Shown here one piece after another: positions 10,635 to 21,258 of a DNA stretch of 64,000 bases (positions within the stretch are counted from its first letter, which is position 1; each line of letters starts with the position of its first letter). The position numbers and the translations under genes were made by a program. The notes under the pieces are model-generated. The model saw only the letters and a program-made list of their open reading frames with translations. It made no database searches and was not told the DNA's origin. Location: assembly GCF_000003815.2 (NCBI RefSeq), contig NW_023365726.1, forward strand, positions 22,517 through 86,516, written 5' to 3'. The stretch comes from Branchiostoma floridae (taxonomy: Eukaryota; Chordata; Leptocardii; Amphioxiformes; Branchiostomatidae).

Positions 10635-13600
10635 CTAAACAGGTGGCAAGCTATTTGGGACCTCAGGCAGTGGCACTTCTGGTCTGTGCAGTATCTGCCT
10701 GATGGTCCCCCTGTTCCTGACCGGCAGGACACCCCTTGCAGTTGTGAAAATCGAAGCGTCTTCCCTTCTACAAGTGCGCAGTCGGTGGAGGCGCAGACGA
10801 CCATCCTCAGGGTCATCATTGAAGGATGGGTAAGTGTCTTCTGCTTCCCTGAACCTCTCACTGATTGTCCAGTAGTAGAAAGGCAGGTCCGGGTCAATTC
10901 TCTTTGAGAATTCCCTGTGAAAGACAAATAAATAATTACAAACCTGTTCAAGTGAAATAATACATGCCATGGACACAAGAATTGTGCCCATACTGCCCAT
11001 AATGACCTGTCCACAAGTGATTTGTAATGTACGTCGCAAGTACAATGTGAGTACATGAAATCTTTCAATAATTTTACAAAAAGACCATACTGTAAATGTT
11101 TGAAAAGATACTTAAATACCTGACTTCTGTAGGCCATCGAGCATGCAACTCCTTGAGGGTAAAGGTGTTTCCCATGTGTCGGTGAAGTCCAGCAAAGAAA
11201 CACTCTACATCGTCTGTCGTGCTCGCTCTTGGATGCTCTTCATAGCCAATTGTCGCACTCTCACTTCTCCGCAGCTCCATTGACTCGATATTTGTTGTGA
11301 CCGCGATGAGGGTTTCTCGGCTCCACCCAAGTACTCCTCGACCGAACCTAAAAAAAGCGACCAGAACAAAGATATTCATTTCACTGGGTCTTTAATCCAT
11401 CTAGGCATTCTCGAGTTATACTATTTCAAGTAAAGCCCCTATCTCACTGGATTTGCAAGTTAAAGAGAGCGGTTACTGCATTTTTTATATCTAATCATAT
11501 TCATTGTGTAGGGTTTTCTTGCCTGTTGATGTCAAGAGTTGAGAAGTCTGGGGGGTAACGGCGCCATGGGGGGGAACGGTGATATGGCATCAGCTCATCA
11601 AGGATCATGTCCATCATGGCTGTGTTCTTCTCCTTCCTCTCTTCCTCTGAAAGCCCTCGGCCATCAGCTGCTTCATGCCATCCAGCAACGACTTCGATAT
11701 AGCATGCTTCCCGGTGATACCCTCTGTGTCGGAGAAACCTGACCATGTTGTAGGACAGCAAGATCTCTGCATCGGTGACAGACTGCTTTCGGAAACCAAA
11801 CAGGGCTGCCTCTGTTAGCCCTGGCTTGGGCTCACCATCTTGCGGATGGAGCGCTTCTTCGAGAGCATGGTGGTCAAACCACCGGGGAGGCTCTTTTCTG
11901 AGGTGACCAGCAATTCTCTTGAGGAGATGGCAATGATCTTCTCTTCTGTGAAGGTAGTTGAGGCCGTCTTTCTCTGGGACATACATGTGGTGTGTGAAAT
12001 CAACCCCCTCAGTTCGAAAGTCCTCTATTCTGAGACGGTATCTGTATGTGGCCATTATTGATCGCAGCATGTCAGCCATGCACTCATGCGAGTTGGGCAC
12101 GGAAAGGTTGAGGGGCCACAATCTGGGGGCACGAGTTGTCCACGCAGTCTTACTACAGCATCCTCCTCTCTCNNNNNNNNNNNNNNNNNNNNNNNNNNNN
12201 NNNNNNNNNNNNNNNNNNNNNNNNNNNNNNNNNNNNNNNNNNNNNNNNNNNNNNNNNNNNNNNNNNNNNNNNCTGTCAATGGCATGCCATTGTCATCCTC
12301 TGCACAGTGAAACCACATCATCAAATTAGTACAAACTGATGGGGAGTTCAGAGTCTATTGTGACATAAGCTGAACACATTTGGTTCGACAAGGGCAGAAT
12401 TTGTGAGAAGATACAAGATGGCTTCACCATATTCCCCCTGCAGAATATCCCTGAAATCAGGTGAATTTGTTGCATTGTAAGTGTACTTGGGCCAAAGATA
12501 TATCACACGGATAAAACATACTAATGTCAGTGGTACTGCACAGTCTGATATAATAGAGAGGCCAAACATTAAAGTCAAGTCAGCAGAGAAAGAAACTAAC
12601 CTCCAACTTTCCGGAGTGACTTCAGCACAGTGTCAGAAGCCATCCTCCTGACACTGTCTTTCACCCCACGAATGATTTCATAGAGATGAATAGGGCGCTT
12701 GTTCCCAAGCGTCCTTAGGGAGTTGAACTCTCCATCCGTAACATCACCTGACAACAAATCACAAAGCACCACATCACTGATAGATTTGCAAAATGAAAAA
12801 GCTCTAAATGGAAAATTAGCTTTGAGTACCTAAAAAAGCCCCCAGCGCACAGGCTCTAGGGCCAACCCACTAGCATTGCACCAGAATATACCAATGGTCA
12901 ACACCTCAGCAAAGACTACAGTCTACAAATGGACTTTATCATGAATTTTCGTTGAAATGTCTCAATAAAAAAGACAAATTTTCCTATAATGGATTTTGTT
13001 CAGCTTTGCATCATTCAACAGAAGCACTGTCATATTACAAAAAACAGACAAGAGTAACACTCTACTTTTACTTTTGTGCTTTAACTTCAACTTTTGTCTT
13101 TACTATGTTTATAGTGGAGTTAAGCTTCACATGTAAAGGATAGACTCTTACCAACAGGTATCAGTCCCAGCTTCTTGGCCTCCTCATGGCACTTGTCCAG
13201 GAACTGCTGGAGGAACTGATCCCGGATACTGTGATATGGAATGAGCAGGATTGGCACAGCATAGGGCTTCTGATTTCGTCTTTCGTCAGACACCAAAACG
13301 ACCAATGCATGATCAGCAGCCACTCTCTTCTTCTTGAAGAGATTGTGCAAGTAGGTTTTGTTGTCTTCTCTCAGTTCCACCAGACATTGGGCCACACGGC
13401 CAGGTTGAGGGGAAGCAGTTCCAAGAGCTGCCAGCAGCCTTTCATACCTACATAATATAGAAAGCATGTGCATGAAGGTAAAGGTAAAGCAGTCATCCTC
13501 AACTGATGTGAAGCATAAATTGTGCTTTTTCAAGTAGCTCAGGTACATGTAGTTGTGCAATGCGGCTTTGCTAACTACTTGATTTATATAACTATGCAGA

Positions 13601-16600
13601 CAGAAAATTGAAGTCAATATTTCTAAAAGTCACCTTTCATAGAAGGCTTTGGCCTGCTCCAGAAGGGTATTGTACTCTACCCTGTCCCATGCCAGGTTTT
13701 TCAGCACATCTGTAGATGAGTTAGCCTGCTCGAATTTCTCCTTATACCTCTTGTTTGCTGCCTCAAGGCCACCTTTCAGCAGATCAATGTCTTCTCCAAG
13801 ATCCTGAAGGAGACTGAGGAGACAGGCCTCTAGATTGCGTGGCACGCAGGACTTCCCAGCTTCCCTGACAAGGACCATGCGTCTGTCGTTGTCAGCCCTT
13901 AGCTTCTCCAGGCTTCCATCCCCAAGATCAACGTCTCCAGCCCATTTGCCCTTTGTAGATGTCTGCAGGGCAACCTTCAAATCACAAGCATCAGCCTTAA
14001 ACCAGACACGTGCTCCTGGCTTCGTCTTGGCAAAGGATTCCAGTGCAGCGATCTGTATATAACAGAACAAACTTTACTGTATACTAATCTGATATGCATG
14101 ATATAGTAAAAGTTTTCCCAACATCCATGTCTATTCTTTAGTAGTGTGTCTACCAAATGAAGCTCAATAATTTCCATTCATAGACATCACAAGGAGCAGA
14201 ACTGCTGATAGTATAATTGCCAAGAAGAGAATGCCTCTGGAACAATTTTTCTCTTTTTTTTGAAGGTTTGTAAACTCACATGGATACTGGAGTTGCCATC
14301 AAACTTCTCAGTCTGTGCCAGTCTGTACATGGTGTCCAGGGAGGGGGCGGCGACATTAATATGTGCCTGTCAGAGAAGGAAGAGAATCATATGTCAAATA
14401 AGACATGACAAGTAAAAAAAAAATAGACAAAAATTACACAGTAACAGAACAAGATGTACTTTCTTCAAATGCACAGTATTTAAGTGCCCCTAATTCTTTC
14501 ACAATTCATGTTATCATACTACTCAAGGTAAATATCACTCTGAGCCAGCCTCCTTAGTACTGTACTAACTTATAGGGAATCTACTGGAATAACCAAGATA
14601 AAAGCTCCTTGGAATAACTAAGTATGTCAAATACATACAAAATGGAATTGAAAAGGTATCGCTATTATGGCAAATATTCAGATACTACATTAAGTATATG
14701 GACTGGTTATCATCACAATTGAAAATTTGTGAAACATAAAAGCCATCTTTATACATGTAGTAACCTTCAATGGGTCCAAGTCAGTGCTTTCCAGGCCACT
14801 CCACCCTGGCCCCCGAAACAGCCTCAAGAACCTGGTTGGAAACTCAGCACACATGCTCTCCAACCAGCTGGCATAATCTGGAGAAATGCTGACCTACAGA
14901 ACATACATGAGTACCATTGTATAAATTAATACCATAACAAGTTGGACATAACACTGTCTCTTGCTATGAAGTCTGCAATCTTCATCATATCTGATATCAC
15001 CATAGATAATTTGTTCACACCCTCCTACCACAATGAACAAAGTTCCTGATCACACTTCTAATTGCCCAACACTACATGGCTTGGGGCCTGGCTAATTGCA
15101 CAGGAAGATGGTAGCAAAAATGAATTGGGGTTTTTGGAAAACCCTGTCCAGTCCAGACAGGGAAATGGGGCGGAAAACCCTGTCCAGTCTGAAAAGAGGG
15201 TCTGCATAGGGGTTCCTGGCAATGCTTAAAAGTATTACTTCAGACAGCACTTACACAGCATAATGAGTGACCCAAAGGTGCAATATGCATGCACACAAAG
15301 TCAGTTCTGTCAAATGCAAAGTACCCAATTAACACTTATCTGGTAGGACATGAGGGGAGAGAATTGTCAATCAAACAATGGATAGTGAGTGTCCGTCAAT
15401 TTCGGGTTGTTAAATAATGGCAATACATTACAAAGACAGGCTTTGAAAGGTTTTCTTTAAATGATAAGTGCGCAGCACTCATTTTGAGAGCTGGTCTGTT
15501 TAAATCCTGGTTTAATAGAATGACTGCGAAAGGTTTCAATATCAACACGACTTTAGTACACAATGTTATAACATTACAATATATTTTACAATGCACTACA
15601 ATAAAGCCGAGATGGCATTTTTCAAACGATAGTACAAGTTGTGAGCTATATAGAACTATGTATCCTTTTAAAAATAATGTGTTTTATTTGCAAAATTATG
15701 CCGTAAGGCTAATAGCATGTTCAGTCTCAAAGACTTAAAGAGTAGACGTTTTTTATATGATGAGAAGTAACAATGATGGATGATTTTTGTTAAGTAATAA
15801 TTTTTTTATGACATTGTGCCACACTTCAAGTTGATGTTATTTCTGTGCTTAGCCGTATCAAAGATAAAAAAAATGTTGTTGTATACTAGTACTTAGTAGC
15901 TTACACCGTATACCCCCATGCAGACCCTCTTTTCAGACAGCTTACAATGTATACCCCCATGCAGACCCTCTTTTCAGACTGGACAGGGTTTTCCGCACTC
16001 CGGACTGGACAAGTTTTTCCGAAAACCCAAATGAATTGAGGTAATTAGTTACAAAATTAGACAAAACTAGCCAAAACAACAAACAAAAAACTAAGAAGGC
16101 ATTCTTTACTGGAAATGCCATCATTTTGAATTAGTACATCAGATAAGTATCATTATATACTGATGCTAACCTGATGTACATTGGTGGCACTGAAGAACTC
16201 CATCTGGTATTGTAGTAATCCAAATGGCATCCTGTCAATTTGGAGCAGAGGGGTGGAGGTGCCAGGCCTGTTGGTGCTCAAGATGTGGGCAAACTTGTAC
16301 AGGATGTTGGGCTTGTTGTGTTCTTGTAGGGTGGACATGGCATTGATGGACTTTGAAAAGAAGTCGGTTGGGTATGTGGAAATATTCTTTGCTGTAGCTA
16401 CAACTGAGAACAGTTTATCACCAAAGGATAGAACTGAAGATGATTGAACGATTTGAGGAAGCAGCATAAGCATGAAAGAATCAAATTCTGATTGGGTCAG
16501 GGCCTTGCAAGAAGACAGTACTGTTGTGACATCATCCTGGCAGCTATGTTCAGTTTGTGTTTGCTGGTCCACAGTCAACTTCTTTGTCTGGCATCCCCTG

Positions 16601-16730
16601 CTGACTGTTTCTTTGGTTTTCTTTGCACGGCTGATTGAATTCGTCTCAAGACCAAAAGACTTCACAGCAGCTTCAAGGGATTCGTCGAATTTCGTCCTCC
16701 ACTTCCTGCACCTGTTCCTCACTGTGTTTG
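10635..16730 (-). CDS. Unknown multi-exon protein with RNase H-fold transposase-like blocks
   Basis: Ten exons on the minus strand: 16730-16171, 14893-14765, 14366-14280, 14052-13634, 13447-13152, 12747-12601, 12299-12273 (enters the N gap), 12172-11523 (leaves it), 11347-11120 and 10914-10635 (stop TAG). Phases agree at every visible joint and no stop interrupts the frame, so this is an intact gene or a recent one. The first visible residues, [11 protein letters not shown], fit the end of a Myb/SANT helix. Exon 14052-13634 has [12 protein letters not shown] and GDVDLGDG; exons 13447-12601 join as [19 protein letters not shown] after a conserved-looking strand-helix pattern; exon 11347-11120 has [17 protein letters not shown]. 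These resemble, in order, the first D, second D and E blocks of P-element/THAP9-like transposases. That is inference from pattern alone. The 5' end is not in view. One intron uses a GC donor (11522). Confidence 0.72.
12173..12272. other. Assembly gap of 100 N inside the unknown minus-strand gene
   Basis: A 100-N run, a common placeholder for unknown length. The exon that starts at 12299 enters it in frame (DDNGMPLT), and open sequence in the frame of [13 protein letters not shown] leaves it, so it hides coding sequence and possibly an intron. Confidence 0.9.
15128..16028. mobile_element. 901-bp DNA transposon relic with TIRs and 10-bp target duplication
   Basis: Inserted in the first visible intron of the unknown minus-strand gene. 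Both ends read GGGTTTT(T/C)GGAAAA inward, with longer imperfect inverted arms around the sequence CTGTCCAGTC and AGAGGGTCTGCATxGGGG (about 90-130 bp per side). It is flanked on both sides by AAATGAATTG (15118-15127 and 16029-16038). A target duplication of 9-10 bp suits Mutator-like elements; with 8 bp, hAT or P would be options. The interior holds only a decayed frame, so it is non-autonomous or dead. Confidence 0.75.
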
Positions 16731-17052
16731 CTGTGAATAGAAAGAGAAACAGTGTGTCACTTAAGAGAAACCTTTGCTATTGACAAAGTATGACTTCATA
16801 TCCCAACACCTTGAGGGACTACACTCACACTAAATGTGAGAAATAATAGAACTTCTTTTGATTTCTATCAGTTCTAAACTTGTTGCAATAATCTATCAAG
16901 GTAAAGACAGCAAGAGCCATTGTTTTTCACTGACCTGAAAGAAGTTCACTGCNNNNNNNNNNNNNNNNNNNNNNNNNNNNNNNNNNNNNNNNNNNNNNNN
17001 NNNNNNNNNNNNNNNNNNNNNNNNNNNNNNNNNNNNNNNNNNNNNNNNNNNN
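16731..17052. other. Spacer plus 100-N gap between head-to-head genes
   Basis: Bases 16731-16952 lie between the first visible acceptor of the minus-strand gene and the gap; 16953-17052 are N. The 5' exons of both the minus-strand gene and the plus-strand caspase would have to be here or overlap one another. A weak plus-strand acceptor (CTGAAAG before AAGTTCACTGC) abuts the gap. Confidence 0.6.
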
Positions 17053-18137
17053 CGAATTTGAGGAGCTGGAAAGTAGACAAGGAGCTGACAAAGACACAGG
17101 TAAGAACTTTTTGTGTAAACATTATAATAACAATTTTGTAAAGACACGATTTCTTAAATGTGGTTGTGAAGGCATGATCTGAATTACAATTAACAGGATC
17201 AAAAATATCTTTAAAAAACGCTGCAGTACCAAGGTCAATCAACAGGAGACCTAAAATCGACACAATAACCCCATCTACAAAACATGGCAATCCATTAAGT
17301 GGTTCTTGAGATATATCCCAATACATCATTTTGGGTCCAAGTACCTCCAGTTTTCATTTAGGTTATCATAAAAAGTACATAATAAAACTAAAACTGCGCA
17401 TGAATACGTACAATGTAAAATTCCTCCTGGTCTACACAATTCTGTAAGGTTTTTTTTTAATCCATCACCCACCAATTATATAAGTTTGCAAATGGTACTT
17501 ACGCCCAAACTTTTGAACCTTAGAACGTCTGCAAGAGATCTTCGAACGCCTCAACTTTATCGTGACGGTCTTCACCAACCTCAACTTCGCGGGGATGATA
17601 ACAGTTATGAGAGACCACGGGAAGATGGACTTCTCCCAGTACGACTGTTTCATCTGCTGTATCATGTCTCACGGGGCGCTCGGGAAGGTCTTCTCCTCTG
17701 ACAATGTAGGTATTGATATTTGTGAGCTGATCAAACCCATGGAGACCCAAAGGTGCCCCTCCCTGGCAGGAAAACCTAAGTTGTTCTTCATCCATGCATG
17801 CCAAGGTGACAGAACACAGGGTAAGACGACACGGAGTGACTTCACGCACGACGTGAAAGCCTTACCTTCTATGCCTTCCTTTACTCACGAAGCTGACGTG
17901 TTCTTGGGTCTCTCCACTGTTCCTGGGTTTGTAGCCCCTCGCAACAATGACGGGTCGCCCTACATACGCTTTCTGACTGAGGCACTTGACAAAATGTCCC
18001 CGGTCCACGACCTCTTGAAAATTATGACAACAGTCTGTAAGCAAATGAATGACATCAAAGACGGAGGGCTGGGATATGTTTCTTGCAACCTCAGCACCCT
18101 GAGGAAACGGCTCTATTTTCTCTGTGATTCAGACTGA
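17053..18137 (+). CDS. Caspase-8-like cysteine protease, 5' part in gap
   Basis: Two exons are visible. 17053-17099 leaves the gap in frame and ends ACACAG then GTAAGA; 17524-18137 ends with TGA. They join in phase 1 to give ESRQGADKDTERLQEIFERL, the early p20 block (R.G.D.D...L...F). Then come FICCIMSHG with the catalytic histidine, LFFIHACQGD with the catalytic cysteine, a linker rich in T, S and D, and a p10 part with LGLSTVPGF, APRNNDGS (substrate-pocket arginine) and LRKRLYF. The active-site loop has H where most caspases have Q (QACQG/QACRG), otherwise the caspase-8-like HACQGD form. Caspases of this type cleave after aspartate in apoptosis and inflammatory signalling. Any prodomain (DED, CARD or death domain) is missing from view. 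About 250 residues are seen. Confidence 0.9.
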
Positions 18138-19530
18138 CTTTTACAAAACACATTTTCCGAACCGTCACTCGTAACATCATCCTATTTGCCCATGGCGAAG
18201 GATTTTTATCAATGCAATAAGAGACCCAGTATACACTACACAGTGGAGTTGTTGAAGGCATGTGTGCTCTGGTTTTCCTGGAAGAATGTTTTGAAATGTA
18301 CACCATGTTTTGTCGTTTTGTCACACATATATCCTGGTCAGCTGTATGTGTTGCTTACACTTGTCTATTTAGTATAACACTGTTTTCACGGCACAAGCAT
18401 AACTTTGCTTAAGACAAGCTGTCATGTCCTGGTGCAATTTCCTTGTACTTAGGCCAATACATCTGAGAAAGGCAATCGTATTATTCCGACACAAACAATT
18501 AACTTTGCATCCTGTTTTATCATGTAACCCTTGTTCCTAATCGTTTGAATCACTCAGATTAAGAAGCATGGTGTTTAGTCTTCAATAGAACTCTTTATCG
18601 TTGTTGTAAGCTATTTAGTAGATATTAGTCTTGATGTTTGGCAAATGTGCTGGTACTTAACTTGCCATGCATTGTACCTGTTACAATTGTGGTCAATAAA
18701 TAGTGATTCATAATCGTAACATTAGTATATGCCAAATGTTTAAAACTACGTATGCTACTACAAGAAGACTGTGAATAAGCCTACATAAAGGTTATTTCTT
18801 AATATTAATGTATATAGGATAGCATATGGTTTGTTCGCATTAATATTATTCTGTGTAGTATTCACTATTGTATCAAATATAGCGTCTACTTTTGTCATAT
18901 GTGTAAGTACTATATTTTGTAACTTTGTAATGGCAATACATGTACTAAGCTATTATAGATAAAGAGTTACAGGTAGCTATAGCATTTAATGTTATTTGCA
19001 GCTGTATCGCAACATGCTCACTATTTATGGTAAGGACGTATATGTGTTACTTTTGGTACTTCTTGAACTTGCTAGGGCCGTGTTGGCATTGTGATGTATC
19101 ATGTAAGTTTCTCTACGCGTTCATGATAGTTTGCTCAATTGCTGAATTATGTCTTCGTGCCGTGACTAAAACAACAAATACCGACTGCGTATTATGGCTA
19201 ACTAATGCATATCAACAAGTACCATGAAACTTTTCCTATAATAAATGGCAGTAAACAACACTGTGTTGAAAGCTTTCAATTGTTTATTTACTATTGGATT
19301 CCGTATTAAGTCAAGCGTAGCTGTAATTAGCTACAGATGAGTGGTTCCCAAGCTGCCCTGACACGTGCTTGACGTGCGTGTTGACAGTACGGCTAGATCT
19401 ATATCACACTCGGGATGCAGGTGTGTCACCACCTTGGTCACAGTAACTACAGACGACACTTAAATTAACTTAATGCGCGTAAAGCTGGGAACGTACTTAA
19501 GGTTCTGTGTTCTCCACGGGGAAATTCACA
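18138..19530. other. Caspase 3' untranslated region and spacer
   Basis: Several AATAAA-type signals follow the caspase stop, for example GTCAATAAATAGTG near 18692. No further exon is seen. GGTTCTGTGTTCTCCACG near 19501 resembles part of the orphan exon near 20.77 kb (GGTTCTGTATTTTCCACT), perhaps an old local duplication. Confidence 0.5.
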
Positions 19531-19665
19531 CATATATTCAAGTCCACGTACAAGGAGGTTGAAACCTCCTTGGTCCGTATAATGTCCGTATGGACTTGTA
19601 AGCCTCTACCAGGCTTCACAGGTCGTTTGAAAAATAAGACTTCCATACGGACTTGAATATATATG
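19531..19665. repeat. Foldback hairpin repeat
   Basis: CATATATTCAAGTCC at the left is mirrored by GGACTTGAATATATATG at the right, and an inner palindrome AGGAGGTTGAAACCTCCT is present. The structure suits a small terminal-inverted-repeat relic. No target duplication was identified. Confidence 0.55.
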
Positions 19666-20679
19666 AACCCACCTTACAGAAATGCTACTGAATCGGGTAC
19701 AACTCTATAAGATGAAGAGTTTGAGATGCAGCGAAATTACTGGTAAACTTGTCGCAGTGTTGTGATGGCAAAATATCGGATTATTTCTCACCTTCTCCAC
19801 TTATATAGATACAAGAACGCAGTACGTATACTTCACTCGTACACATTCTCTATCGATGTTAAGGCTAAGTAAAATTCCCATAAAGACACCTTTGCATATC
19901 CTAGTGTGGTTTCAACTACAAGTTGCAAATTCCAATGAATATATTCATTGTGGCTGCTTATCAGAATAACACATTAACACTAATTAATCTCTTCATATGA
20001 CTAATACATTTTACAAATTGCTACACTAAAACTGAATTTACAAAAATTCAATATGTCCCTTCATCATTACTAATTGTGTTTTTGTCGTCGTGTTAACATA
20101 TCAGCTCGCCCTTTGCAGTAGACTACATATAACTTCAAAGGGTGTAAAAGGGTTAATGGTTTTATGACCTCCCCTACTTGGTGTTGTAACAATCATCAGG
20201 TTTGCCTCCCTTGTTAAACAACGGAGGATTTCAAAGCTCACTTCAAAGGTTTACGACAAAATGGCTTATCTTACAATAGCATATCGGAGCAATGCTACAA
20301 CTTCTGAACAAAACCGAACAAAATCACAAACAGAGTCTCATATTTCTTCCCCTTCCCAATTCATCTACTTCGGTGCTACATTCCTCCATCGAAAAGCAAA
20401 GCATGAATATCTGGACTTTGATAGTCCTAACAATAAGTTACGGTGGGCGTTTGTAGCCCTAACATTAAGCTAACGCGGTCACATTTGTAGGCTGTCATAC
20501 AATTTTGATGCCGTAGAATGTCAAAATACGGCCTGGGACAAAACGTACCAGCAGCCGACAACGATCTAAGCCAGATTTTCCCATTAAAAAAACAGCAGAC
20601 ATATGCACTTGTCTACAAGAATGGTCTCAGAATTGTACGACAATCGTGCGACGAACGTGCGACAACTGTGACCTGGAGC
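19666..20679. other. Intergenic, no gene seen
   Basis: Mostly AT-rich spacer. Two plus-strand frames of about 70 codons (20261-20473 and 20518-20724) show no family features; the second overlaps the orphan exon on the other strand. Confidence 0.45.
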
Positions 20680-20843
20680 TTAGTTCAGTGCCCCTGCACC
20701 GGACAGGGAAACGTTGTCACATGAAGCCATAGCTGGTTGTAAGTCCAGTGTGTCTGAAGACGGTGGTTCTGTATTTTCCACTGGGAAATTCAATTTCTCC
20801 ACTGTCATGTCAGGAAGGGGCACAGGTTGAACGTACCTATTCT
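20680..20843 (-). CDS. Possible terminal exon of an unrecognised gene
   Basis: On the minus strand a pyrimidine-rich tract and CTTTCAG precede an open stretch of about 54 codons ending in TAA at 20680-20682. The peptide is rich in P, S, D and N (for example VENTEPPSSDTLDLQP), as in many disordered C-terminal tails. No upstream exon is recognised: the RTE element begins a few hundred bases away, and the only other sequence on that side is spacer. It may be a stranded exon or a chance open frame. Confidence 0.3.
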
Positions 20844-21258
20844 CTGAAAGTTTGAAAAATAAAAGATTTCTGTTCAAATCAACTATGAAAGTTCCAAAAG
20901 TCCTTAAATCGGTACAGCATACCCACATGATAAGTAAATTATACACACAGCGTTTGCGGTCAACATAGATTACAACAGCTTTGTAGCTGGGCATGTTTTA
21001 GCATGTACAGCAGGATACATCCGCTCTTCTAACAGGTGCCTATATAAATGGTCCCGTAAGAAACTTTGATCTCCCGCTCTATTCAACTTTAACCTATTGA
21101 CTCAAGCTCGAGACACACCTTTGTTGAATCACATCGCGTACCTACAGGCATCATACACATGTAGTTGGTTCTCTAACCCAAAGACGCCTCTATCGAAAGG
21201 AGTAGACTTTGAAGTAGATAGAATTCATTTTTGCTAAGTCTAGAGATACTGAAACGAT
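20844..21258. other. Spacer, nothing seen
   Basis: About 400 bp with no exon, repeat or strong motif that I can support. Confidence 0.5.

Noticed and set aside
16935-17070. Minus-strand exon across the 16953-17052 gap (LLKF...AVNFFQ with acceptor and donor)
   Set aside because: The right-hand side is better explained as the plus-strand caspase exon, which has a strong donor and joins in phase to a canonical p20 motif.
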